From NCBI GenBank assembly GCA_009739215.1, contig VSJF01000002.1:2542001-2606000 (forward strand): DNA of 64,000 nucleotides. The letters are read 5' to 3'. Below are positions 24,424 through 36,730 of the stretch, piece after piece (the stretch's first letter is position 1; every line of letters begins with the position of its first letter). Below the pieces are notes generated by a model, which had not been told where the DNA came from, made no database searches, and saw only the letters and a program-made list of their open reading frames with translations. The position numbers were made by a program, and so were the translations under genes. Source of the DNA: Floccularia luteovirens. Lineage: Eukaryota > Basidiomycota > Agaricomycetes > Agaricales > Squamanitaceae.

Positions 24424-25586
24424 GTGCTCAAAGTTCGGATTTGTCTCGTGTCGAACAATTGGCGATATTTACCGTCCTGTGCGCCTCTTCTTCTTATATT
24501 TCCCTTTATGCATTCGAGTTTCCTATCAAAAGCGGGAAATTTGTTTGTTTCTCCTTGCTCTCCTTTCTCCACGTTTTCCATACATTCTAATCAACCACCA
24601 TCTTTATTCCCGGCACGCAAGAATATAAACGTCGGTATCAGCATTGACCGAAATTCCTTGTTTTCAAACTAGTTTCATGTTCTAAACGCCTTCATTCCTT
24701 TCGAGATCATGGAGTGTCATATAATTGGTCGTTTCTAATTTTTATTAGTCTTCAATTTTCTCTTTTTTCTACGACTTACTTTTTTTACAATTTCGAGTTC
24801 CAGTTAACCCGATTCTTTTTCTTCCACTTCTTTTTTTTTGTCGTATCTTTTTTTTCTAATTTTCCTATATCCAATGCTGTGTCACTCGTCCCTGCAATTC
24901 CTGCCGTGTTTCTCTTTCCATCTCCCCACCCTCCTCTTTATCTCTCCTCGATAGCATCGTCTGGTCTAGTCTGTGTGTAGCAATTTTTGTGCGTTGTAGG
25001 CTGTCAACTCGTCTGAAATCAATTATCTCCATTCTTATCTATTCCTTCCCTTCGAAAATTATCTTGGGTTAGTTTCTGGGTTAGAATATCGTAACCCGTG
25101 TAAGATACTACCATGACGTTAAATTCCATCTTTCCTAAACCCTCTCTTGTTGGAATTGAGAGATATGTCCCAAGTGTATATAATTTCAACTCAGTGATCA
25201 GTACTAGTTCCCGCGGAGTATTGCAAGGCAGCGGCTGGGGGTGAGTGACTATATGGAGTTCATGTATTGTACAACATCCGTTTCGGGAAATTCTCTTTCT
25301 AATCATTAGTGACGAAAAAATATGGACCCCAATTTCTTGAGTGTTCCAGTTCCAGCACGAGGTTTGACAGTCTTCTTAAAACTTGGTTATTTCGCGAAGT
25401 CTATGCATGAATGTGCACTGATTTCTTTACATTATAAAACTCAAGCACTTACGGATATAAATTCATGCTATTAATACCGGATTACTACATGGAAATACTC
25501 TCTTATCTGCTATATAATTGATGAGATGGTAAAATTAAAAGATGACACAAACATTGACTGCTATTTTCTATCATTAACACGAACCT
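24424..25586. other. Intergenic, 1.16 kb, pyrimidine-rich
   Basis: Contains the CCR4 3' end. From about 24480 to 25020 the plus strand is strongly T/C-rich with several T runs. The second half is AT-rich and probably contains the promoter of the hydrolase gene that starts at 25587. No gene seen. Confidence 0.45.
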
Positions 25587-27421
25587 ATGTCGCAAACTAA
25601 CACATCCTACCCCCTCCCAACTCTGCCGCTCCCAGTTGTCCCCTCCGTCAACCCACGCACGCCTCACGAGATTTGCGGGTTAATCCATGCACCTAAACCA
25701 CCGCCAGGTCCGACACCAACGCTCCCATGTGCCCGGCGCCGGACGCAATTCACCGCAACCCACACTTTGAGCACGCACATCCTCCCTGCTGCGCGCGCCC
25801 GTAGGCCCACACCGCCAGGAGAAATAGCTCAAGTTCCTTCTCATTTGAGTAGCAGATCTGAACGTGCTGCTTGGGCGCGTGAGGCATGCGCAGCGCTTGT
25901 GCAAGAGAAACGTGTGGCTGAGAGAATTCGAACGGGACGTGTGATACCAAAAGTAGGTTTATGGAGTGTCGTGAATCGTTATGCACGCGTATCTATAGCA
26001 GAGGATGGGAGGCGTGGGTTAACGCTCGTTGCCGCGCATCCGGTTGGGTTCAGCAAAGAGGTCAGCGGGGTACAGCTTTTGTGCATGTTTTTAATATTAA
26101 ATTTCATAGATGTGGGAGCCAATGTTCAAGCGGCTGATAGAGATAACGGAATCTTATGAATCGTCGGTTAGGATTGACGAGATATGGTCGCTAGATATGG
26201 CAAGTCATGGTGATGCTGGCCTTCTTAATGCCGGAAACCTTCCAATGATATGTGCGTAAATCATTTTGTCCGACATTTATTTCTTTATAAGATGAGACCG
26301 AGAGTAGCAGATAGAGGAGATTATGGACTTGACATTGCCAATTTTTGCGTATATTATATGCCACACCATCGAGAATACGATGGCACTCCACTTCCCGTGC
26401 ACTTACCACAAGTCGAACAAAGGTTGGCGAATGAGAGGATGAGGAACGGATACAAAGACAGAACCATTGTTGGACTGGGCCACTCTTTGAGTGCAGACGC
26501 TCAGTAAGTTATCGAAGGATACCTTTTACCAATCATTGATGCTAGAAATACAATCAGGATAGTACTCGCGTTGGCTTACCCAGAAATATTCTCTGCGTTA
26601 ATTCTTTCAGAACCAACTATATTCCCGCAGACGACGAATTCATTTTCACGCTCAATATTCCTTGGATCAACCACATTGCAGCGTAGGTCGTCATGGAAGT
26701 CAAGGTACATTTACTTGATTTATTGCTGTATACATTACTCACTTTATCAAGACAAGAAGCTCGGGAAAGCTTCTCGAAGTCACCCATGTTCCAAGCTTTC
26801 CACCCCGACATGTTAGATGCTTATATTTCACATTGCCTATTCGATGACCCAAAAAATGGCATAGTACGGTTGAAGTGTGATCCTCGATTTGTCAGTGAAG
26901 ATCTTTATCTCAGTAGCCATAACTGACTACTTCTTGTGCTGATAGGAGGCAGTAGAGCTTCTTGAGAATAGAGTGAATAATGAGGGATGGGAGCTACTGC
27001 CAACCCTGGATGAGCGTATTGAGTTGAAGTGGATTATGGGAGCAGATGAAAGTGCAGGTGTCTGGTTCGTAACACACCTTGTATGGCCCTGCTGTTATTA
27101 ATAAATTCTCCATGTCATTAGGGTTGGTGGTGTGGATGTCATACAAAGAACAGTGTGGCGGCGACAAAATAATTCGTCGAATGTTAAAATACCAGGTGGA
27201 GGACATCTTGTGAGCTGTATAAATTGTTTCAGGTGAATGCTTCCTCTGATTGCTCCTATTATTAGGTTGTGCAAGAGAAGCCATTCGAACATGGTAAGTA
27301 TCGCAATACTTGCGTCAATGACTTGAGCCTTTACTCAATTTGTGCAGCCGCGGAAGTTGCAAAGTTTTTGATTGGCAAATATGCGGTAAATGAGGATGTT
27401 ACAGAAAAAGCAAGGCTGTGA
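25587..27421 (+). CDS. Alpha/beta hydrolase, LPX1-like
   Basis: Serine hydrolase fold related to yeast Lpx1, a peroxisomal lipase-like enzyme; the substrate here is unknown. The start at 25587 gives a Pro-rich N-terminus (MSQTNTSYPLPTLPLP). The fold begins at LTLVAAHPVGFSKEMWEPMF (about 26010-26125, joined across a 50-nt intron). The nucleophile elbow is GLGHSLSADAQ near 26475, with Ser where the family often has a second Gly. ALAYPEIFSALILSEP follows near 26570. The likely catalytic His is in PGGGHLVVQEKP near 27195-27290. The stop is 27419-27421. The gene has at least seven introns. The last residues (EKARL) do not form a clear PTS1, so peroxisomal location is not supported. Not obviously damaged. 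Confidence 0.8.
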
Positions 27422-27829
27422 ATGACAACATGTTTTTGGTCGTGAGAATTGAATAACCTCGAGGAACCCTGTGAAAAAGAAGTTGACGGTGAACCTGATT
27501 CTACGACATAAACTGTCAAAATGTTGTCAGGCGACCAGGTTCGGTAAATATAGTATTATTATTAGCGATACTGGACGAAGAACACCTCCTCGACAAAAAG
27601 TAAAGTAAAGACTCGAAACATGCTTGTCCGAGTCAGAAAGGAGACAGGCCCGACAACGTCGCATTTGATGAGTGCGTTGATAAACAGAAGCACTGTGATT
27701 GGTCAGACGGGGGTTTTATAGACAAATTTGGAAAGATTTAGAAAAATCGACACCATACGAGAGAAATTAAAATTAATATATAAGTTGTCTTTGGTTTCAT
27801 CAAGTTTTCTCCCTACACATTCATCAACC
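27422..27829. promoter_or_regulatory. Upstream region of cytochrome c peroxidase
   Basis: A reverse CCAAT box (ATTGG at 27698-27702) lies about 130 nt before the start codon, with a TATA-like TTTTATA at 27714-27720. CCAAT boxes bound by the HAP complex are common before fungal mitochondrial genes; that it acts here is inference. Nothing else was recognised in this 408-nt gap. Confidence 0.5.
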
Positions 27830-29520
27830 ATGTCTTTCCTCCGTGCTGCTGCTCGTAATACTGCTCCGTTACGCAGAGCAGGAACTTTTGCACCTCATTT
27901 ATCAAAGGCTCAGCCTACGCGCGGCGCCTTCCGTCGTTTCGCTACTGAAGCTCAGCAGCCTCCAAAGCCACAATCGAACACTGCTCTATTTGCAGGACTC
28001 GCAGCAGTTGCCGTTGGTGGACTCGCTGTCTACTTCTACTCCGACTTAGGTAAGGAGGCCGGCACCGCCGTCAAGTCTGGCGTCCAGGTCGCGAAGGTCA
28101 AGGCTAACTTTGTGCCTACGAAGGAAGACTACATCAAGGTATGGTCTTCTTTCGTTGGTGTAGAAGCGGGCTAATGGTAGCATAGGTGTACAACAAAATT
28201 GCCCAAATCATTGATGATGCGGCGGAGTATGATGGTACATTAGCTTTTTGTGATGGCCCTTGACTCTTGGCTGATAAGGTTTCAATTAGATGGATCCTAT
28301 GGTCCTGTTTTACTCCGTCTTGCGTGGCACGCATCTGGAACGTACGACAAAGACAGCAAAAGCGGTGGCAGGTGAGTGACTAAAACCACCTTATGTATAT
28401 CGGCCTATAAGTTGATGAATTATAGTAACTATGCTACTATGCGCTTTGAGCCAGAGTCACAGCACGCTGCTAATTCTGGTTTGAACGTCGCGCGCGACCT
28501 CATGGAGAAAGTCAAGAAGGAGTTTCCCTGGATTTCTTATGGTGACTTATGGACTTTAGCTGGTGTAGCTGCCATTCAGGTCTGCCTCTCATGGTGGTAA
28601 TTTCATTGGAGTTATTGTATTTATGGAATCCTTCTATATAGGAAATGGCGGGCCCAAAAGTACCCTGGCGCCCAGGCCGAATCGATGGATTTGCAATCCA
28701 AGCTACGCCTGATGGACGCCTTCCTGATGCCACTCAGGGTGCTGACCATTTGAGACATGTATGCCTAAATACTCCTTTTCGTTTGATAATTTTTGATGAT
28801 CATGATTTGCTGTAGATTTTCTACCGCATGGGGTTTGTTACGCTTGACAGTCTGTATCATTCACACTTATAATGAGCGTTATTTCAGCTTCAACGACCAA
28901 GAAATTGTCGCTCTGTCCGGTGCACATGCTCTTGGACGTTGCCATACAAATCGGTCAGTTAACTGGTACTCCATTTTGTTCCATGTCCATTGATCTCAAT
29001 TGTTTGCAGTTCCGGATTCGAGGGTCCTTGGACATTCTCTCCTACCACTGTTACCAATGATTATTACAAGCTCCTGTTTGACGAAAAGTTTGTTTGTCTG
29101 TTTTAACCTTATTTTGATTGGCTTACAAATTCGCGTATAGGTGGGTCTGGAAGAAGTGGAATGGGCCCAAGCAACTTGAAGATAAGACCACTCGCACTCT
29201 TATGATGTTGCCGTACGTTTGTGAAATATATTTCAGATGTTAAATCAACCCACTCTGCTTTTCAGGACGGATTATGTTCTCACCCAGGATAAGAGCTTCA
29301 AGAAGCACGCCAAAGCTTATGCGCAAGATCAGGATTTGTGGTTCAAGGAGTGCGTAAATCTTCTGTTTTATATATCCGTCTTTAAGATCGCTAATTCTAT
29401 CGCAGCTTCTCGAATGTTGTATCACGGTTGTTTGAACTCGGTGTGCCAACCGAGCAGTTCACAACCGCTGAGCCGTGGATTTTGCCAACTATCGAAGAGC
29501 AAAACACTGGAAAGAAGTAG
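27830..29520 (+). CDS. CCP1: Mitochondrial cytochrome c peroxidase
   Basis: Class I heme peroxidase that reduces hydrogen peroxide with electrons from cytochrome c in the intermembrane space. The start at 27830 opens an Arg/Ala-rich presequence ([18 protein letters not shown]), followed by one hydrophobic segment ([19 protein letters not shown]) as expected for intermembrane-space sorting. The distal site is [12 protein letters not shown] (Arg and His, about 28316-28345). The proximal His is in [10 protein letters not shown] (about 28918-28945), and GFEGPW keeps the Trp used for electron transfer in yeast [15 protein letters not shown] and DQDLWFKDFS contain the conserved Asp that hydrogen-bonds the proximal His. 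The stop is 29518-29520. About ten short introns; every exon joins in frame. Confidence 0.96.
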
Positions 29521-29779
29521 ACTCTTGTTCAAGGCAGTATTTTCGATCTGAAGTGATATACGAGCATGATTTATGTGAGGATCAAATAGACGGTTCTAGA
29601 TGATAATAGTCTCTCAGTAGAGTTATTTTACGCCTTGCTTTCTGTCGTAGTAAAAGGTTTTGTCGTTTGTGTGTTGATGCTATTTGAATTACATAAGCTT
29701 CAAATAAGTATTCTCAACCTCAACCACTGATTCTAAGTTCAAACTCTGTTGCTAAATCCTAAGCAGTCGCTGCAGCAAA

Positions 29780-30455
29780 ATGCGTATGGTGAGCTGTGTG
29801 ACCGCTTGGCGATGTTTTGCTAACCAATTGATGCTTTTATCAGCTAGAACAGGAAGAGGAGAACGATGATGCAGCCGAAGTCACTTGGGGTGGGCACTCT
29901 TTGCACTCCTTCACCTGCTTAGACCGACAAGTGTCAATTCATATTATCTTCGGTATACGAATCAGAGGACCAGCAGCGAATCAATAAATTTTCAAAGCTT
30001 AATACAAGACTGCGGAGTATTGAAGGTACACTTGGAGATCTGAAGGTGCTAGTGCTTGGTTTCATAACGACCGGATCTGCCTGTTGAAGGTTGCTCTGGA
30101 CTCATAGCAAGAAAAAGAGGCCCTCGATGATCTTGGAACAGAACTTGAGCTTGCAGATGAGGATGAGCTTGTTTTGTACGTGTCTTTCACTTCTATATTT
30201 CTTACTTAGGTCCCATCACAAAATGGCTCCCTTAACATCAGCTGTACTGATTCGCCGATCAGGTACAAAGTTGGCGAAGCTTTTTTGCACATGCCACATG
30301 CGCATGCACTGCGACGGCTTGAGCGAGATCAAGCGCTAGTCGATGCTCGTGTACGGACGCTCTCAGAACAAGTGGATGAGTGCGAGCTAAGAATGAAAGA
30401 GCTGAAGGTGGTATTGTACGCGAAGTTTGGCCGGGCGATCAATCTAGACGAATGA
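29780..30455 (+). CDS. GIM3: Prefoldin subunit 4
   Basis: Beta-type subunit of the prefoldin hexamer, which hands unfolded actin and tubulin to the CCT chaperonin. Exon 1 is only MRM (29780-29788). The next exons read LEQEEENDDAAEVTWEDQQR, INKFSKLNTRLRSIEG, EEKEALDDLGTELELADED and KVGEAFLHMPHAHALRRLER, then the closing helix and the family's typical end, LYAKFGRAINLDE. The stop is 30453-30455. The coiled-coil heptads at both ends and the AFLHMP motif in the beta hairpin identify the subunit. Four introns, all short. It follows CCP1 at about 260 nt in the same direction. Confidence 0.93.
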
Positions 30456-30668
30456 ACTGTATTCGTTTGAATAATGTTGTTCACTGCATCAATAGCTACT
30501 ATACTAGTAAGCCTTAGTACAGAATTCCTTGCAAAGGTTTTGCACGTGAAATAAGTATGATTACATAAACCAAATCTTTACCAGTCGGTCACGGGCCGGC
30601 TACGAATATATATCATATGTCAAGCGGGATTAGAAACTTTGAACTTGGTTCTCACCTCCAACCACTCA

Positions 30669-33550
30669 ATGTCAACAATACGCAGAGACCTGAAGACATA
30701 CATATCAGTTTTGCGGTCTGCGTTAAGCCTTGATAATACTAAAACCGTTCTGTTTTGGTATGTCATCCTTACGCAGTCACTCAAGGCCCACAGGCATCTC
30801 CGGGCACGGGGTATCTCTGCTTCCGTTAAGGAGTTGTACCTATGGATCTCACAAGTCGGTCTTTCGTTACGCAACTACAACGCTTTGAACTGATAATTGA
30901 AATGCATTAGTGTTTTATACATCTATTGTTGCGGACACCTTCTATGAAAAAGAAAGTCGAGACACAGATGAATCAAGCCAAGCTACAAATTGAGAACAAG
31001 CTTATTGCTAAGGGTGCTGAAGTTGTGAGACATCTGTCACTTCCTGAGGAGAGCAAATCTCTTGAATGGATCCTTGCGGAGATGGACAAAATGGATACTG
31101 AACTTAATAACACGAATTGGCGTCACGGCAAGCTCTCTGGAGCCGTCTATCGTGCGTCATAACTCTTATATGGAAATGGTACAGGTACTGACAAACGCCA
31201 CAGACGGTGGAGATGAACTACAGGAGGTCATTGTTACCACATTCCAGCGGTACTGCGTCTCAAACCCACTGCACCCGGACGTATTTCCTGCTGTCCGGAA
31301 AATGGAGGCAGAAGTTGTCGCCATGTGTCTCAAAATGTACAATAACCCTGATGGTGCAGGTACCATGACATCCGGAGGGACGGAGTCTATCATAATGGCC
31401 GTCAAGACATATCGTGACTGGGCAAAGGCCGTGAAAGGCATAACAGAACCGGAGATGTAAGTATTATATCTCTATAATTCGTTATATTTGGGGTCAATAT
31501 TTATTCTATTTACTATATAGGATTATTCCTGCGAGTGCACACGCTGCTTTCGATAAAGGCGCGGCATATCTGAAAATCAAAGTACACACAATTCCAGTTG
31601 ACCGATATACTCGCAGGGTAGACATCAAACGCGTCAAACGCGCTATGTAAGCATTCACCACCCACTCGAGTCTCGATCGTATTGTTAACGTATGTCATAC
31701 AGTAACGCAAACACCATCATGGTATATCTCGTGTTTTCCAAGTCGCTGAGCAGACCGCTCATTATATGCAGCTAGTAGGATCCGCAGTTAACTTTCCAGA
31801 TGGTTGTCAAGATGATATTCCCTCCCTTGGTGCACTTGCTGCCGCACATAAAATTGGTTTGCATGTTGACTGTTGCCTTGGGAGTTTCATTGTACCTTTC
31901 TTGGAGGTAACTGGTCAGGCAGAAGGAGAGGATGGAAGATACAAGCTATTACCATTTGACTTCAGAGTAAAAGGGGTGACTAGTATCAGCTGCGATACAC
32001 ACAAGGTTTGTTCTATTTTATCACTTCCATGACATTCCATAGGTCAGAGCTAATCACTTGCGACTGTTATCTCATTTAGTATGGTTTTTCGCCCAAGGTG
32101 AGATCTATTTGTTGTATAAAAGAGCTTTGGTTGAGCTATCGAATTTATAGGGGACGTCCGTAATTATGTACCGTGATGCAGAGCTTAGACGGTATCAATA
32201 TTACGTTAATTCGTTGTGGGCAGGTGAAACTAACTATTATAAGTTAATTATTGCTGTACTCACGCTGATGTGCAGGTGGCATTTATGGGAGTCCAAGTCT
32301 CTCTGGATCACGGTGCGTAGTTCCATAGAATGTTGTGTAAATACTTTTGACAATGTTATGCGTTCACAGACCAGGCGCGCTGATAGCTGGTACATGGGCT
32401 GTAATGAATTATTTAGGCAGGCCGTGCGTCATCTATAATTTCTTTCCTCACGGGGCGTATTAACGCGTCGGCTCGCCTTTAGGGGTTATGTTGAAGCTTG
32501 CAGATCTATAGTCGCATGCGCGCGAACAATTGCCAAAGAGATCAGAGAATCAATACCGGAATTATTTATACTTGGTGACCCCCCAGCTTCTGTAATAGCG
32601 TTCGCGTCACAGCATCCAAAAGTTAATGTCCTGGAGGTGGGAGATGCCATGAATATACGCGGCTGGCATTTAAATGCGCTAAGCAATCCTCCAGCTGTGC
32701 ATATCGCTTGTACGGTTAGTCATGCTTCTATTTGTTTACTTTATGACTTCTGACTCCTGCTGAATACATTCGTCGGATTTCCGAATTTCCCAATCCTGGT
32801 ATACACTGCCGTCGGTCCTTTCGCATTATACTGTGCTCTATTAATACACATTTGCCACACATAGCGCCTGACGGTGTCAATGGTTGACACATTCATTGCC
32901 GACCTTAAAGACTGTGTGAGGGAAGCCAAAGTGGCACCTTCAGGAAAAGGGACCATGGTTGCTATATACGGTACGCTTTCCCCCCTCAATTCTCTTCCTT
33001 TCAATCCCTACTTTGCTTTTTCTTTCATTTTTGTATGGATCACTCCCAGGTCGTTCAGTTTTACAATTGGGAGGCCGTGATCAGTTTTTTTTGGTATCGG
33101 TTTTGAACTCTCGCGTAAAGGAGCTAGCAGGTGGATAATGCTCCCCCGAATTCATAATTAGTAGTGTACCGACATCGGCTGCACAACTGTCCGACAAACT
33201 TTTTTCTTTGATCTCGCTCGGCTCCCACCATTTTGTTCATTCATTTTTGGACATCGGGCTTACATGGTTCGACCTCTGGGGCCCCTTCCATCTTCCCCCA
33301 CCCGTGCACCTCATCTATCATATTGGGCATGGGTACCATCATTTGCTTTGTGTCCTTGGGACTTGTCCCTTATTTGATGCCATTCGCTTCTACTGCATCA
33401 CTTTCCAAACTAATCCTATCCCACCGCCGACGCCGATATGCTAACTGTGACCTATCCTTATTTATAGGACTCGGTAATTCAAGTGCTGTAGGTCCATCCA
33501 TGGTCGCACATATGACAACGGCGTTTTTGGATACATTATACAAAGCATGA
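30669..33550 (+). CDS. DPL1: Sphingosine-1-phosphate lyase
   Basis: PLP enzyme of the endoplasmic reticulum that splits long-chain base phosphates into a fatty aldehyde and phosphoethanolamine. The first ATG is 30669. The N-terminus contains a membrane segment ([13 protein letters not shown]). Core blocks: [12 protein letters not shown] near 31115, [20 protein letters not shown] near 31250, [20 protein letters not shown] near 31365, [18 protein letters not shown] near 31532. The PLP lysine is in [15 protein letters not shown], split by an intron after the Lys codon near 32005. [20 protein letters not shown] follows around 32275-32390, and the gene ends with [16 protein letters not shown]. The stop is 33548-33550. 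Most introns are about 50 nt, but the last (32971-33467) is 497 nt. All exons join in frame. Confidence 0.94.
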
Positions 33551-36324
33551 TCCCAAATGTATGCCAATCACATCATGGTGTATGGATGCCTTGATAGCTT
33601 CATGTACCCGTCGGGGATATAAAACGCTCTACGAAGTAGCAGGCGTTTCATGTGTACTATCTAATAAAACAGACACATATATTGTCTCATAAAAGCGAGA
33701 TGGCATAAATGATTCGAGCATTTACTCCTTTTCATCAGAGGCTGTGATGCCAGTCACGTGGCGCAACATAAAGCCTATGAGATTAGAAGTTGCGTCAAAA
33801 GCAGAACTCAGAATGTCTTTTATTGGTGAGCACAGAGTTTAACCCCATCGAATAAAACGTTACCTCGGTTCAGGTGTCCATTAACGCACAACAGCATGAA
33901 CAGCAAGTGCCAGATATATATACCTATCAGTAACTTGCAGGTAACATTGACAATACGGCGGTTGAACCTCGGGAGATCAATGCTTTGATAACTTTGAGGA
34001 TCCAGTAACAAGGGTCCAAGTGTGTCCTTTTTCTCTTATCTAAAAGAGACCCGGCGGTACCGAGCCGAAGGGTAGTTTCTCCGATTCGTATTTGTGTTCA
34101 TGATCAGTTTCCCAAAAATTTCGAGGTCAGTTGTCAGTTGTCAAGTGTAGATTGGAAGATCTTGAAAGAAAGAAAAAAAAAAGTGATCATGATCTGAGCT
34201 TGTACCCTTGATTAAGGAATGGAGGGTTGGCTGGAAAAGGTAGGAGTGTTGATGTTTTATGGAATTTTGATAATGGAACGTTCGCTCTAATACCTTTTTT
34301 ATTTTTCGAGGAACTATCTGATCGAGTATCTGGGATTGCAGATCTAGATGCTCTACATTCAGTATGCGAAATGCAGTGACGAGAAGCTTTCAGACGGCTC
34401 ATCTTACAGAGCGAGCAACGTGCGCTGTTCTGCTGTATAGCCTCACGACGAAGAGATAAACCTGGTACCTCTGATGTGACAGAGCTCGTGTTCTGTGGAT
34501 AGCAAGGGTGCGCGACATCGTGTACAAGCTTCAAACCAGATCTTCATCTTAAAGATTCCGGGATTGGAATGTTGCCTGATTCAATTCTGCCTTTTTAGTC
34601 CTCATCAGAGCTAAGAGCGGTGTTGGAAGTTGATGGTGAGAAGAGTGGTATCTTATCATATGTTCAAGCGGTGTTGTATCACTGATATCGAACAGCAGTA
34701 AAGAGTGCTTCCATTTTATTCATATCGAGGGTCTTGGTATTTCTGACCGCGAATGTTCTGGTTTAGGCGAAGGTGAGGCCACTCTCTTCCTTATTATAAT
34801 TGAGGGTTCACACCAGAATGTTTTATTAAGAATGGAACTCTCCACCGATGCGCGAACTGCATTACAACTCCATACTGAAAATAGGGTGCTCAGCTTCAAG
34901 AATATAGCTACTGTAATGCTGTACTCATGTAATCGGATACGCCATTTGTGAGCCAAGTTAATGTAAAATATTCTGCTTTCGCGACCAAGACTATGTATAA
35001 AACCCGGGAGCAGATACAAACGTGTATCATTTCTTTTGTTTGTGTGAGATAGTGAAGGGTTATATCATGGAAGTGTTTCCATTCAATCACATCATTATGT
35101 TGTTCTCCAACCGTTTTACCCCAAATATATACAGTTCAGAATTTAGGGGACTCTGCTATCCATTTACAACTCACCACGTCTGGCAACGTCCGACTTTTTC
35201 CCTCTTCGTTATCATGTGTCATTAGAGTGTGCAATGAATAGCCGAAACCTACTGCTGTATATATAACCCAAGGGTGCCGTGTTGGTTAAAATAGTACACA
35301 CTTCTTGATGGGAGAACACATGAAAGCGCGTGCGTCGCAGACACTAAGGACAAGTCTGTCAGAACCTTGTTTCGCTTCCGTACCTACAGGAGGGTCTGAT
35401 CTGTTAATTGTGATTGTCGGAGAAACTCGGGAAGGTTTGTGGATGCCAATTCCAAGAAACATTCTATAGGAGGTGTGCTACGCTTTTGCAACAATTGAGT
35501 GGTGACAGCTGGGTGAGCATTTGGAGTAAGTCGAATAGCATTTGATGTACAAATTTGTATTCTCGTGCGAATTGGCTTTACCCTCGTTTATTCTTTGTAT
35601 TGGGATCAGGAAGGAACCGAGGAATGGAGCGAAGCCGTTGGCCGGGGTTATTAATAGAACTTGTCTGCAAGCTCAGAGTATCACACGAAAGACTAGTCAA
35701 AAATGATTTCGGGTTCGAAACAGGAAATACAAGGTAGTGAGAGAAAATTGTAGTGTCATGTTTCTGTCGAATATATCACATAGAGATCAGATTGTATTGT
35801 TTCGAGATTACTTTGAATGATCTATCTCGGTATCTGATCAATGTTAAGAGTTTATATATACTGCTTTAAGAACTAAGTACGCACCTAAAATCAGGTTGCC
35901 TTTGAAGAATATATTTCTCCGAAGTTCCTGGTTGTGCATAGCAGGTTAGGTGTGTAAGAATAGGATACCGACACTATCTCATGCACACCTCGAAGATATC
36001 ACATGAAGTAAAGTCCACACTGCTAGATGGCTGTACACACACACTGAGCGGTGTGGAAATTTCCTGGTGACAGATTGATACATCAAAGAAGTTGAGCGGC
36101 TGAACATACCATGATATTAGAGCCTCGAGGGATCAAACTCCTGAAAATCAGGAAAATTATACGCATACGGGTAACCTCATCCGTTAGGTTAGCCGCTCCG
36201 CGGGTTGTTAAGCGCGCAGTAAAGTTGAAGCGCTCCTAGCAATTTATTCGCGGTCGGCATAACATCGTTGCAGATAGTGGGTCGGAAATTTTCGGACTAA
36301 CATTGTAGTCTGTGTTTAAATCTT

Positions 36325-36340
36325 CTATCATATATGATAG
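36325..36340. repeat. Perfect 16-bp palindrome
   Basis: CTATCATATATGATAG reads the same on both strands. It lies about 390 nt upstream of the alpha-arrestin start and could be a binding site for a dimeric factor or chance in AT-rich DNA. Confidence 0.5.
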
Positions 36341-36456
36341 ATGAAAGGCCTGAATCAATCAAAAAAGATGTTTTGAATCAAAGAGTTTAGTAGCAATGAA
36401 AGTGAGATCAAAGTATCGGAAGAGAGGATGGATCAAAAGCCGATGAGCTACAAACT

Positions 36457-36480
36457 ATTTGTTATTTCTGAATAACAAAT
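36457..36480. repeat. Hairpin with 10-bp perfect stem
   Basis: ATTTGTTATT and its exact reverse complement AATAACAAAT are separated by TCTG. It lies 250 nt upstream of the arrestin start codon. Role unknown. Confidence 0.55.
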
Positions 36481-36730
36481 TCATCAGAGATTCGGCGCTA
36501 CGGTGCGAGAGATTCGAAAGGGACGGATGAAATCGGTGCGATAAGATTTGTTAGATCTTGAATCTGACACGAATCCATACTTATAGCCTTCACCGACACA
36601 ACGTAACATCCTGCATGAATCCTTTCACTTTATAGCGAATCCCTATCCACCCCCAAAGTCCGTATCTTCAAAAGTACGTTCTTGTCCAACTTATCACAAC
36701 AACCTTAACCCCCGTGTTCAGCTCTCGACG

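Larger units (their letters stand above)
33551..36730. other. Gene-poor stretch, 3.2 kb
   Basis: The longest frame (34187-34534, minus) matches no family I know, and the others are shorter. I see no transposase or reverse-transcriptase motifs, LTR pair or tRNA. The right end (about 36300-36730) has two perfect palindromes (listed separately) and a C-rich leader before the arrestin gene. Confidence 0.45.

Noticed and set aside
24714..24980. Open frame on plus rich in Phe/Ser
   Set aside because: It follows from the T/C-rich composition downstream of CCR4; there is no family resemblance and it starts within what is probably 3' UTR and spacer.
35680..35740. GGGTTCGAAAC resembling a tRNA T-arm
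   Set aside because: No acceptor stem, D-arm or anticodon arm can be formed around it.
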